From Nitrospira sp. (GTDB taxonomy: Bacteria; Nitrospirota; Nitrospiria; Nitrospirales; Nitrospiraceae): a stretch of 64,000 nucleotides of DNA. Position 1 is the stretch's first letter; each line of letters starts with the position of its first letter. Made by a program: the position numbers and the translations under genes. The stretch spans positions 1 to 64,000 of the forward strand of contig JAUYAO010000034.1 of assembly GCA_030692565.1 (NCBI GenBank). Direction: 5' to 3'. Below, in pieces: positions 23,577-30,914 of the stretch. The notes under the pieces were generated by a model. That model was given only the letters and a program-made list of their open reading frames with translations. It did no database searches and was not told the DNA's origin.

Positions 23577-23701
23577 CAGGTTGCTGAAAAAGGCCGCCAG
23601 CTTCGTTCTCGCCTCGAAAGCATCCTCAACGTACCCCTGAGGGTACGCCTCCGGTGCTTTCGTCGTCTGCGGCCTTGCTGACGACCTTTTTGCGCAACCT
23701 G
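23577..23701 (+). repeat. Family A hairpin element, copy 4
   Basis: It begins immediately after the PhzF-like gene's TAA. Arms CAGGTTGCTGAAAAAGG (23577-23593) and CCTTTTTGCGCAACCTG (23685-23701). The inner hairpin GTACCC-CTGA-GGGTAC is at 23631-23646. It contains the full conserved core with CTTCGTTCTCGCCTCGAAA. Confidence 0.85.
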
Positions 23702-23801
23702 CCGGGACGTGATTTTTACGATCAGTATTTCTCTCAAGCTTCTCCTAATTGCTTCCGATCTAGTTCTATAGGGTAGGGTGTGGTCTAGCAAGGAGCTGAA
23801 T

Positions 23802-24830
23802 ATGAAAGCTGTCTTATTTCGCGCGCATGGTGGACCGGATAAGTTGAGCTATGAAGATATGCCGACGCCGACGATCGGGCCTGATGAGGTGTTGGTCAAG
23901 GTCAAAGCCTGCGCGCTGAACCATTTGGATATCTGGATCAGGCAGGGGAATCCGGCTTATCCCATGCCGATGCCGCATGTGTCAGGATCGGACGTGGCGG
24001 GCGTCGTGGAGCAAGTCGGCGCACAGGCCGATCACGTGACGGTCGGGCAGCGCGTGTTCATCTCGCCCGGGATCAGCTGTTGGAAGTGCGAACAGTGCCT
24101 GGCAGGACGGGACAACTTCTGCCGCTCCTACAGCTTGCTGGGGGCGATGATGCACGGCGGTTATGCCGAGTATGTGAAGGTGCCGTTCCGCAATGTGATG
24201 CCGATTCCCGAGAACCTCTCGTTCGAACAGGCGGCGGCGTTCCCGCTCGTCTCGGTGACCGCGTCGCATATGTTGTTTGCCCAGGCCGGTCTCCAACATG
24301 GCGAGACGGTGTTGATCATGGGCGGCGGGAGCGGCGTAGGGACCATGGCGATTCAAATGGCCAAGCTCGCCGGCGCACGTGTGATCACAACGGTCGGATC
24401 GGATGACAAGATCCCCAAGGCGGTGGTGCTCGGCGCCGATGCGGTCATCAACCATACGAAGGAGAAAGTGGCAGATCGCGTGAAGCTCCTGACCGAAGGC
24501 CATGGCGTGGATGTGGTGATCGAGCATATCGGGCCGGAGGTGTGGGAGAGCTGTCTGGCGTCGCTGGCGAAAGGCGGGCGCTTGATTACTTGTGGCGCGA
24601 CGACCGGTGCTGAGGTGAAGGTGGATCTCCGGTATGTCTATTCCCGCCAGTACACGATCAAGGGCTCCTACATGGGCACGCGGGCAGAACTGGTGAAGGT
24701 GGCAGAGTTGATGGGCCAGAAGCGGCTGATTTCTGTCATCGACCGCACGTATCCGCTTCAAGAGGCTCGCGCGGCGCAAGAGCAGATGCTTAGCCGCAAG
24801 TTCTTCGGCAAAATCGTCCTGTTGGTGTAA
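23802..24830 (+). CDS. Zinc-type alcohol dehydrogenase / quinone oxidoreductase
   Basis: The ATG at 23802 has AAGGAG 6 nt upstream. The 342-residue medium-chain dehydrogenase has the GroES-like N-terminus (CALNHLDIWIRQGNPAYPMP, HVSGSDVAGVVEQVG) and a structural-zinc loop with four cysteines (CWKCEQCLAGRDNFC). The Rossmann part carries VLIMGGGSGVGTMAIQMAKL. It is an NAD(P)H-dependent oxidoreductase; the substrate cannot be told from sequence. It is flanked by family A repeats. Confidence 0.88.
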   Translation: MKAVLFRAHGGPDKLSYEDMPTPTIGPDEVLVKVKACALNHLDIWIRQGNPAYPMPMPHVSGSDVAGVVEQVGAQADHVTVGQRVFISPGISCWKCEQCLAGRDNFCRSYSLLGAMMHGGYAEYVKVPFRNVMPIPENLSFEQAAAFPLVSVTASHMLFAQAGLQHGETVLIMGGGSGVGTMAIQMAKLAGARVITTVGSDDKIPKAVVLGADAVINHTKEKVADRVKLLTEGHGVDVVIEHIGPEVWESCLASLAKGGRLITCGATTGAEVKVDLRYVYSRQYTIKGSYMGTRAELVKVAELMGQKRLISVIDRTYPLQEARAAQEQMLSRKFFGKIVLLV

Positions 24831-24953
24831 GGATGCTGAAAACGGCCCCCAACTTCGTTCTCAGTCGCATGTCTCCCTGCGACGTACCCCTGTGGGTACG
24901 CCTCAGTCGCCATGCTCCCTGCGGCCTCGTTGGCTGACCGTTTTGAGCATCCT
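24830..24953 (+). repeat. Family A hairpin element, copy 5
   Basis: Its first base is the last base of the dehydrogenase stop codon. Arms AGGATGCTGAAAACGG (24830-24845) and CCGTTTTGAGCATCCT (24938-24953) pair except for one conserved G-G mismatch. The inner hairpin GTACCC/GGGTAC is at 24884-24899. Confidence 0.85.
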
Positions 24954-24957
24954 TCGT

Positions 24958-25088
24958 GTTTGCTCTATTGAAAATACATTCCAGTCTCACACTTCTCTCG
25001 TAAACAATCCTCAACGTAGCCCAGAGGCTACGCCTCCGGTTTTGACTCGGCTGCGGCCTTGCTGGAAGGGCATTTTGAACAGACGTTG
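24958..25088 (+). repeat. Family A element, copy 6, degenerate arms
   Basis: The core is clear: CCTCAACGTAGCCCAGAGGC, then TACGCCTCCGGTTTTGACTC. The inner hairpin is GTAGCC (25016-25021) with GGCTAC (25026-25031), a compensated change from GTACCC/GGGTAC. The outer arms are poorly matched. It lies directly behind copy 5, so two elements are in tandem. Confidence 0.7.
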
Positions 25089-25267
25089 CTTCTGAATCTT
25101 AGACGTGGAGCTCATCCTCAGTAGTACCCTTCTCTTCGGCCTGACCCAGGCGCTCTTTTGCAGTCATCCTTCCCACGTATGCGAGTATAATAGGTTAGCC
25201 ATCATACTGGGAGAACGAGCGCCGGCGTTCTTTCCACTCGATACCATCAACGAGAGGGAGGGAAATC

Positions 25268-25702
25268 ATGTCTACCGTATCCAAGATCATGAGCAAACAT
25301 CCCAAAACCGTCGGGCCGGCGGTGTCGATCGTAAGTGCGGCCAAGAAAATGCGGACGGCCCGAGTCGGGTCGTTGCTGGTGAAGAAGGGCAAGCAGTTGG
25401 TGGGCATTGTGACGGATACGGATATTGTCCGCCGGGCAGTGGCCACGAGTAAGCCGCTCGGGAAGCTGACAGTCGAGAAGATTATGACAGCGCCCCTGTG
25501 CACGATCGAGGGGAGTGAGTCGATAGACGATGCTCAGGAAATGATGGGCGACCTGGGTGTGCGCCACCTGGCCGTGACCAAGGGCGGGGAGATTGTCGGC
25601 GTGGTCTCGGTGCGGGATGTGATGTTGTCGTACCGGAAGTATGCGCAGTCGAACATCTCGACGGAAATCCGTTATTCGGAACCGAAGATCGGGCAGGACT
25701 GA
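25268..25702 (+). CDS. CBS-domain pair protein
   Basis: The 144-residue protein is a tandem CBS pair: KIMSKHPKTVGPAVSIVSAA ... GIVTDTDIVRRAVA, then VEKIMTAPLCTIEGSESIDD ... GVVSVRDVMLSYRK. Such pairs bind AMP, ATP or SAM and modulate partners. No enzyme domain is attached. GAGGGAGGGAAATC precedes the start. It is one of three CBS-pair genes in the window (also 6433, broken, and 51385). Confidence 0.9.
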   Translation: MSTVSKIMSKHPKTVGPAVSIVSAAKKMRTARVGSLLVKKGKQLVGIVTDTDIVRRAVATSKPLGKLTVEKIMTAPLCTIEGSESIDDAQEMMGDLGVRHLAVTKGGEIVGVVSVRDVMLSYRKYAQSNISTEIRYSEPKIGQD

Positions 25703-25793
25703 AAAAAGCCATCAGCTGTCAGCGTTCAGCTTTCAACCGAATCAGAGGGCTGGGTGAGTTTTTTGGGTGTATTGAAGGCTGACGGCTGATGGC
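25702..25793 (-). terminator. Rho-independent terminator of moaB
   Basis: GCCATCAGCTGTCAGC (25708-25723) pairs with GCTGACGGCTGATGGC (25778-25793), with one mismatch. On the minus strand this lies just after the moaB stop and is followed by six T (25702-25707). It probably also ends the convergent CBS transcript. Confidence 0.75.
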
Positions 25794-25798
25794 CTGTT

Positions 25799-26311
25799 CT
25801 ATTTCGTGAGTTCTTTGACGAGATGCCCGAGTTCTGGAAGGATCAGCTTTTCCATCGCCAGGCGGACGGCGTTTTCTGAGCCTGGGGTGGAGAAGAGGAC
25901 GCGGCCTTTGATGATGCCGGCGGTGGCCCGGCTCATGATGGCCGGTGAACCGATTTCTTGATAGGTCAGATAGCGAAAGACTTCGCCGAATCCATCCAAC
26001 CGTTTTTCCAGCATCGCATCGACCGCTTCAAAGGTCGAATCCCGCCGAGAGATCCCGGTCCCGCCGTTGACGATGATGGCCTGGACGGCTTCGTTGGCGA
26101 TGCCTTCGGTGATCCGCGCGGTGATCTGGGCCGGCTCGTCTTTCACCAGATGGTAGGCGGCGATATTGTGTCCCTGTTCCTTCAGCAGCTTTTGGATGAG
26201 CTGGCCGCTCGTGTCCGTTTCAGGCGTGCGGGTGTCGCTGCAGGTGATGACCATGCACCCGATACTTCTGGGTGCATGGTGTTTGTGTTCATGATGGGTC
26301 GCGCTGGCCAT
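25799..26311 (-). CDS. moaB: Molybdenum cofactor biosynthesis protein MoaB
   Basis: The 170-residue protein matches MoaB/MogA: SIGCMVITCSDTRTPETDTS, IIVNGGTGISRRDSTFEAVD and the late GRVLFSTPGSENAVRLAMEK. MoaB-type proteins adenylate molybdopterin before metal insertion. The N-terminus has a His-rich stretch (ATHHEHKHH), which might bind metal. It precedes no other Mo-cofactor gene here. It is followed by a clear terminator, and the ferredoxin gene lies 17 nt upstream on the same strand. Confidence 0.92.
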   Translation of the reverse strand: MASATHHEHKHHAPRSIGCMVITCSDTRTPETDTSGQLIQKLLKEQGHNIAAYHLVKDEPAQITARITEGIANEAVQAIIVNGGTGISRRDSTFEAVDAMLEKRLDGFGEVFRYLTYQEIGSPAIMSRATAGIIKGRVLFSTPGSENAVRLAMEKLILPELGHLVKELTK

Positions 26312-26328
26312 ACTTCGCTCGTTGGAAA

Positions 26329-26655
26329 TTATTTCCAGGCCGCGTCCGGATTCAGTTTCGCGGCCGGCGTTCCCTTGATGATGTGTTCATCGAGGATGGT
26401 GGCGACATCGGCTTCCGTCACCTTCGAGTACCAGGTGTTGTCGGGGTACACAACCACGGTCGGGCCCTGTTCGCAGGGGCCCAGGCATCCGGTGCCGCTC
26501 ACGAGGACCTGCCCCGGTTGCACGCCGCGTTGCATGAGCCCCATGTTGAAGGCCATGAGCAGCTGCGCGGCTCCGGCGCTGCCGCAGGAGGGCTTGGGGT
26601 GTCCCGGAGGACGGGAGTTGGTGCAGACGAGAATATGATGCTTTGGCTTTGGCAT
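26329..26655 (-). CDS. Thioredoxin-like [2Fe-2S] ferredoxin
   Basis: The 108-residue protein has four cysteines in the spacing of thioredoxin-fold ferredoxins: Cys11, Cys24, Cys57 and Cys61 (LVCTNSRPPGHPKPSC and GTGCLGPCEQGP). The rest (TVVVYPDNTWYSKVTEADVA) fits the fold. These proteins carry electrons, often to hydrogenases or cofactor-making enzymes. It is likely co-transcribed with moaB. Confidence 0.88.
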   Translation of the reverse strand: MPKPKHHILVCTNSRPPGHPKPSCGSAGAAQLLMAFNMGLMQRGVQPGQVLVSGTGCLGPCEQGPTVVVYPDNTWYSKVTEADVATILDEHIIKGTPAAKLNPDAAWK

Positions 26656-26709
26656 AGTTCCCTCAGTTAGAGTGGGTGATGTGTGAACACAGCGCGTGCG
26701 TCGCGCTGC

Positions 26710-27153
26710 CTACGAAGGCCGGTAGGCTTGCCACTGTTCGACGGCTTCCTCCGGCATTTTCCACTGTTTGAGTCCTTTGATGACCCAGTCGAGGTAGTGG
26801 TCTTTGGGTTTGAACTTTCCGATGGGATTGGCGGCGTAGGTCGTCACGAGTTCTTTCTCGCCGGCTTCGGTCAAGACCGTCACCTGCAGGTGCCGGTAGG
26901 CGCCCGGCGGGACGTCCTGCTCAAACTCATCCATAATCTTCAAGTCCTCGTCGGTCAGTTCAAAGACCGCGCCCCAGACCTTTTCTCCGGGGGAGGGAGC
27001 GATGCTGGAGAGTCCGCAACGCCACTGTGCCGACCATCGGCAGAACTTGATGGTGTGATCGCCCAGCGTGGCCAGATAGAGGAACTGATGTTCCGGAGCC
27101 CGGCGCTTGAGTTGGGTCAGATTGAGGTTGTCTCCGTACAGAAAGAATTTCAT
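26710..27153 (-). CDS. Gamma-glutamylcyclotransferase-like protein
   Basis: From the ATG at 27153 the 147-residue protein starts MKFFLYGDNLNLTQLKRRAP, the Y-G-x-N-L signature of the AIG2/GGCT fold. The likely catalytic Glu is in MDEFEQDVPPGAYRHLQVTV. Members cleave gamma-glutamyl amines or peptides to 5-oxoproline. Which substrate it uses is not clear. The frame extends upstream to 27270, but that part lacks family features. Confidence 0.75.
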   Translation of the reverse strand: MKFFLYGDNLNLTQLKRRAPEHQFLYLATLGDHTIKFCRWSAQWRCGLSSIAPSPGEKVWGAVFELTDEDLKIMDEFEQDVPPGAYRHLQVTVLTEAGEKELVTTYAANPIGKFKPKDHYLDWVIKGLKQWKMPEEAVEQWQAYRPS

Positions 27154-27347
27154 GCGAGGCGCTCTTGGTGATTCGAGTGACGATGGTGCCGCGTTACTTG
27201 TAGCACACCGGCTTTTCTTCAGACAAGCGGCCGGCTTCGCGCGGGGGATCGTCCATTGACAACCATCCAAGCGCTTCCTAAGATGCCTGCGGTGCGTGTT
27301 CGCCCGTCAGCCCATCGTCCTCTCCTATGGAATTGAGTATCTGAACT

Positions 27348-27878
27348 ATGAGTACCGATCCGTCTCTCTCGACTGCACCGTCGGAATCCTCGTTCTTGGT
27401 GAGAACGCTCCACTATGCGGTGGTGGCCGTGCTCGTGTTCGGCGGGCTCTACTACTTTGTCACGAAGCCGCCGTCTCTCAATCCGATGGCGGACAAGCAA
27501 GCGGCCGAGGCGCTGGCCATGGTGCAGACGCATCAGGCGATCGGGTTTCCGACGATTCTTCAAGCGATGAACGAACATGTCCGTTCGATGAAGGACCGCG
27601 GGCAGGGGGTGCGGCTCGGCGAGTGGCGCGTTAAGCAGGTAGAAGGGGACATCTACGAGATTCGGCTGCAGTTGCGCGATCAAAGTGTAAGCGGCCAATG
27701 GTTTGAGCGAGAATTTATCTGGCACGCACACTTGGGGAAAAAGAAGGTCAACGCCGCCTCGGTGCCTGCCGACGGCGTGACGCCGATGGCGCCGGATTCC
27801 GATCGGCCGCAGACGCCTGCGCCGCCGCTGCCTGGCGCCCCTCCCATGCCGCCTATGTCAGGTCCTCCGGGAGTCTGA
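27348..27878 (+). CDS. Single-span membrane protein of unknown function
   Basis: The 176-residue protein has one membrane helix (TLHYAVVAVLVFGGLYYFVT) near residues 20-40. A soluble alpha/beta part follows (VRLGEWRVKQVEGDIYEIRL, GQWFEREFIWHAHLGKKKV), then a proline-rich end (PAPPLPGAPPMPPMSGPP). The soluble part is probably periplasmic or cytosolic; no family is recognised. Its last 26 nt overlap the convergent Rieske gene. Confidence 0.6.
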   Translation: MSTDPSLSTAPSESSFLVRTLHYAVVAVLVFGGLYYFVTKPPSLNPMADKQAAEALAMVQTHQAIGFPTILQAMNEHVRSMKDRGQGVRLGEWRVKQVEGDIYEIRLQLRDQSVSGQWFEREFIWHAHLGKKKVNAASVPADGVTPMAPDSDRPQTPAPPLPGAPPMPPMSGPPGV

Positions 27879-28173
27879 TCTGAATCTGGCCGTCGACGAC
27901 ACGCACGTCGCAGCAGGCCACCGTGAAGTTCGGATTGTTCACACGCTGGCCGGTTCGCAGGTCGAATTTCCATTCATGCCAGGGGCATTCGATGATGCCC
28001 TCCTTCAGTTTCCCGTCTCCAAGCGGCCCGCCTGCATGCGGGCAGGTGTTGTCGACCGCATAGAGCGTCCCGTCGACATTGCAGAGCGCGATCCAGATGC
28101 CGCTGACGTCCACCGTCTTTGTTGATCCCGGAGGCACGTCGGTGAGCGCGGCCACGGTAACGAATTCATTCAT
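27853..28173 (-). CDS. Rieske-type [2Fe-2S] ferredoxin
   Basis: The ATG at 28173 gives a 106-residue protein. The Rieske ligands are Cys44, His46 (NTCPHAGGPLGDG), Cys63 and His66 (IIECPWHEWKFD). It resembles NirD-like or dioxygenase ferredoxins (FVTVAALTDVPPGSTKTVDV at the start). It is soluble with no signal peptide. The frame is open further upstream, but that part does not look like protein of this family. Confidence 0.88.
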   Translation of the reverse strand: MNEFVTVAALTDVPPGSTKTVDVSGIWIALCNVDGTLYAVDNTCPHAGGPLGDGKLKEGIIECPWHEWKFDLRTGQRVNNPNFTVACCDVRVVDGQIQIRLPEDLT

Positions 28174-28333
28174 GAGGGGCAGTGTCCCAAAAAACGGATA
28201 GCGGCGTCTAGAGGGCGATAGATGCGGGGTTGCTTGATTTCGCCAGGGGCCTATGGCATAAAAACAGCATATACGCTCTTGATAAACTGGATGGCCTCTC
28301 AGAGAGGAGCCAGGTAGGGAATGAGGTTGCTGC

Positions 28334-28879
28334 ATGGAAATGACTCTCCTGCTCAACTCGACGTACGAACCGCTGCGGGTGGTTCACTGGCAAAAAGCCA
28401 TTGCCCTTCTGTGGCAAGGCAAAGTCGAAGTCCTCGAAGTCTACGACCGCGAAATCCACGGCATCTCCCTCTCGATCAAACTGCCCGCAGTGATGCGGCT
28501 GCTCAAACTGGTGCGCCTGAAAGACAGCCACCGGGCGGTGAAGTTTTCCCGCATCAATATTTTTACGCGCGATGGCTACACCTGCCAATATTGCAACCGG
28601 AAATTTCGAACGGAAGAGTTGACCTTCGACCACGTGGTTCCTATTGCCAAGGGCGGGAAGAAGACGTGGGAGAACATCACCACGGCCTGCTGGCGCTGTA
28701 ACAATCGCAAGAGCGGGCGGACGCCGGACGAAGCCGGGATGAAGTTGAAGAAGAAACCGGTGAAGCCGCGCTGGAGCCCGGTGATTACGATTACGATCGG
28801 GATCCGCAACACGCCGGAGAGCTGGCGGGACTATCTTTACTGGAATATGGAGTTGGACGCCGACCCTGCTGAGACGTAG
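28334..28879 (+). CDS. HNH endonuclease family protein
   Basis: The 181-residue protein has an N-terminal domain (LLNSTYEPLRVVHWQKAIAL) typical of stand-alone HNH proteins and a C-terminal HNH motif: zinc cysteines Cys84, Cys87, Cys119 and Cys122 (CQYC, CWRC), with DHVVP at 99-103 and N114. It probably cleaves DNA; its biological role is unknown. Such genes are common housekeeping neighbours in many phyla. A family A repeat begins 1 nt after the stop. Confidence 0.88.
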   Translation: MEMTLLLNSTYEPLRVVHWQKAIALLWQGKVEVLEVYDREIHGISLSIKLPAVMRLLKLVRLKDSHRAVKFSRINIFTRDGYTCQYCNRKFRTEELTFDHVVPIAKGGKKTWENITTACWRCNNRKSGRTPDEAGMKLKKKPVKPRWSPVITITIGIRNTPESWRDYLYWNMELDADPAET

Positions 28880-28880
28880 T

Positions 28881-29091
28881 CAGGCTGTTGAAACAGACAT
28901 TCTCACCCGCCCAACCCCGCACGCGCCGAGACGCGTGCTGCCCGAAGGCTTCGTTCTCGCCTCGAAAACATCCTCAACGTACCCCTTCGGGAAGAAGCTG
29001 CTCTGGCAGCTTGGGGCGGGTGGGTGAAGAATATGACGCCTCCGGTTTTGACTCGCCTGCGGCCTTGCTCAAAACGTGTTTGAACAGCCTG
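28881..29091 (+). repeat. Family A element, copy 7, with extra nested palindromes
   Basis: Arms CAGGCTGTTGAAACA (28881-28895) and TGTTTGAACAGCCTG (29077-29091). About 90 nt longer than other copies. The extra parts include TCACCCGCCCAACCCC (28903-28918) opposite GGGGCGGGTGGGTGA (29013-29027), a hairpin GCACGCG/CGCGTGC (28919-28938) and a hairpin AAGCTGC/GCAGCTT (28995-29012) that interrupts the usual GTACCC loop. Confidence 0.8.
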
Positions 29092-29111
29092 CAAGACTTT
29101 TCCCCGTCCAG

Positions 29112-29564
29112 CTATTTGACTGAATCCAAGACAATTTCGAAGTCTCGGCCGCCCGGGAGGGTGGGATTCTTGGCGTAGCGTCCTTCGATGTCGCCAGGCT
29201 GCGCCGGTCCCGCCTGGCCGTCGCGGTCGAGTCGGGCCACGATGTCGACCATCCCGCGCAGTTCCGATCCCTCGACCATGACATCGGCGTTGGTGATTTC
29301 AAAGGAGGCCGGAAATGTCGGGTGGTCGATGCGTTTGGCGGCAATGGGACGGGGCGGACCCTGTGGACGCTTCACGATCACGAAGAGCACGTCGGTGGGT
29401 TTGACCTGATCGGCCAGATTCGGGGCGATGGTGACCCGTCCTGCGACGACCGGTTCTCCGGTGGCCGGATCGCAGCTATGGGCGAGTCCGAGCCAGGCGG
29501 CGAGGGCCGCCAGACCAATGATACTGCCTGCCATTCCGATCGCTTGTCCTGATATGCCGGCCAT
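29112..29564 (-). CDS. Membrane-anchored protein with a CcmI/CycH C-terminal-like domain
   Basis: The 150-residue protein has one N-terminal membrane helix (GMAGSIIGLAALAAWLGLAH). The rest (VVAGRVTIAPNLADQVKPTD, VLFVIVKRPQGPPRPIAAKR, DIVARLDRDGQAGPAQPGDI) closely resembles the C-terminal domain of CcmI/CycH, which helps deliver apocytochrome c. The TPR part of CcmI is absent, so a role in cytochrome maturation is only suggestive. Confidence 0.65.
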   Translation of the reverse strand: MAGISGQAIGMAGSIIGLAALAAWLGLAHSCDPATGEPVVAGRVTIAPNLADQVKPTDVLFVIVKRPQGPPRPIAAKRIDHPTFPASFEITNADVMVEGSELRGMVDIVARLDRDGQAGPAQPGDIEGRYAKNPTLPGGRDFEIVLDSVK

Positions 29565-29699
29565 GCATCCTCCAGAGTCTCAATGAGCGTCGCATTATAG
29601 ACAGGTCGCGGGGAAAAGGGGAGGGTACGGTTTACGGCCAGGAAGACGCTATTGTATGATGGCTGCCAGTTACACCTGTGCCGTATGGAGGAACACGTT

Positions 29700-30368
29700 A
29701 TGGCTCCCAATCCTGGTTTTCCCTTGGTGCTTGATGTGAAGGGCTTTTCCGTCCTGGTGATCGGCGGCGACGAAGAAGCGGCGGACAAGTCGCAGCGGTT
29801 GCTTGAGTCCGGCGCCCGGGTGACGGTGATCAGTCCGACACTGCATGAAACGTTGAAACTGTTGGCCGCGTCCGCGAAGGTCATTCATCGCGGCCGGCAT
29901 TTCCGCGAGACCGATCTGGAGCATACGATACTGGTGCTGAATACGATCCGTGGAGATCGGGATTTTGCCCGAATGTTGCTGGCGAAGGCTCGGGAAAAGG
30001 GATTTCTCCTGTGGTCGGTGGACATGCCGGAGCTGTCTAGTGTCACGATGCCGGCGGTGGTGGCGGTCGGGCATGCCCGGGTCGCGATCAGCAGCAGCGG
30101 GGTGGCCCCGGCGTTGTCGGGATTCATGAAGGAAGACCTGGAGCGTATTCTCGATAGCGAGTTTTCGGCCTTTGTCGATTGGCTCGGTCATCTCCGCGAG
30201 CAGGCGAAGGCGAACGAGCCCGATGCGGACAAGCGGCGCGCGTTACTGCGCGAAGCGCTGGACGGATTTCGTCTCTTGGGCAAAGTGCAATATCCGAAAG
30301 TCTGGCAGGAAGAGCGCGCCCGTCAGACGGCCGCGGGGGCGGCGGCACCGGCTGCCAAAACCACATAA
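29700..30368 (+). CDS. Precorrin-2 dehydrogenase-like (siroheme synthase N-terminal) protein
   Basis: The ATG at 29700 has GGAGG 8 nt upstream. Residues 1-150 match the CysG/Met8 NAD-binding domain: FPLVLDVKGFSVLVIGGDEE, SGARVTVISPTL, and ARVAISSSGVAPALSGFMKE. This enzyme oxidises precorrin-2 to sirohydrochlorin on the way to siroheme or heme d1. The glycine motif reads G-G-D rather than the usual G-G-G. It complements the cobA-hemD fusion at 49774. Followed by the thiamine-binding gene. Confidence 0.85.
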   Translation: MAPNPGFPLVLDVKGFSVLVIGGDEEAADKSQRLLESGARVTVISPTLHETLKLLAASAKVIHRGRHFRETDLEHTILVLNTIRGDRDFARMLLAKAREKGFLLWSVDMPELSSVTMPAVVAVGHARVAISSSGVAPALSGFMKEDLERILDSEFSAFVDWLGHLREQAKANEPDADKRRALLREALDGFRLLGKVQYPKVWQEERARQTAAGAAAPAAKTT

Positions 30369-30382
30369 AGGAGTCGGCGACC

Positions 30383-30691
30383 ATGGTCTTACTTGAATTC
30401 AGCATGTCCCCGTTGGGCAAAGGGGAGAGTGTCGGGAAGTATGTTGCCCGGTCGCTCGACATTATCGACAAGAGCGGTGTGGACTATCGGCTCAATCCGA
30501 TGGGCACCGTGCTGGAAGGGGAATGGGACGAAGTCTTCGGGGTCGTGAAGAAGTGTTACGAACGGATGCGCAAGGATTGTGGACGCATTTCCTGCACGAT
30601 CAAGGTCGACTATCGCAAGGCGGCAAAAGGCCGGCTCTCCAGCAAGGTGGCCAGCATCGAGAAGCAACTCAAGCGCCGGGTGAAGCAGTAA
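30383..30691 (+). CDS. MTH1187/YqgV-family thiamine-binding protein
   Basis: The 102-residue protein (LEFSMSPLGKGESVGKYVAR, YRLNPMGTVLEGEWDEVFGV, RISCTIKVDYRKAAKGRLSS) matches the MTH1187/YkoF-like fold that binds thiamine-type ligands. It starts 14 nt after the upstream stop with AAGGAG in between, so it is co-transcribed with the siroheme-type gene. Confidence 0.88.
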   Translation: MVLLEFSMSPLGKGESVGKYVARSLDIIDKSGVDYRLNPMGTVLEGEWDEVFGVVKKCYERMRKDCGRISCTIKVDYRKAAKGRLSSKVASIEKQLKRRVKQ

Positions 30692-30914
30692 GCCGCTCCG
30701 CTCTCCTGCCGGACCGGTCAACAGCGCCTGCCGGATCGGCTCTGTTGATCGGTCTTTCCGCGTGATCCATCCCTTCCGCCGTACGATCTTCTCTCTTGAA
30801 GTCCCTAGCCTCCCTTCCTATACTAGCCTCGCCGGAATCCGGATATCCGGCGCGGGATGCGGCCTAACGAAGGCCCTCCGTCGCGTGCGGCGTGTTCCCA
30901 GAGGGGAGGGTGCT

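Noticed and set aside
15924-29091. Family A copies as a CRISPR array
   Set aside because: Copies are kilobases apart, differ in their arms, lie behind genes and lack regular spacers; no cas genes are present.
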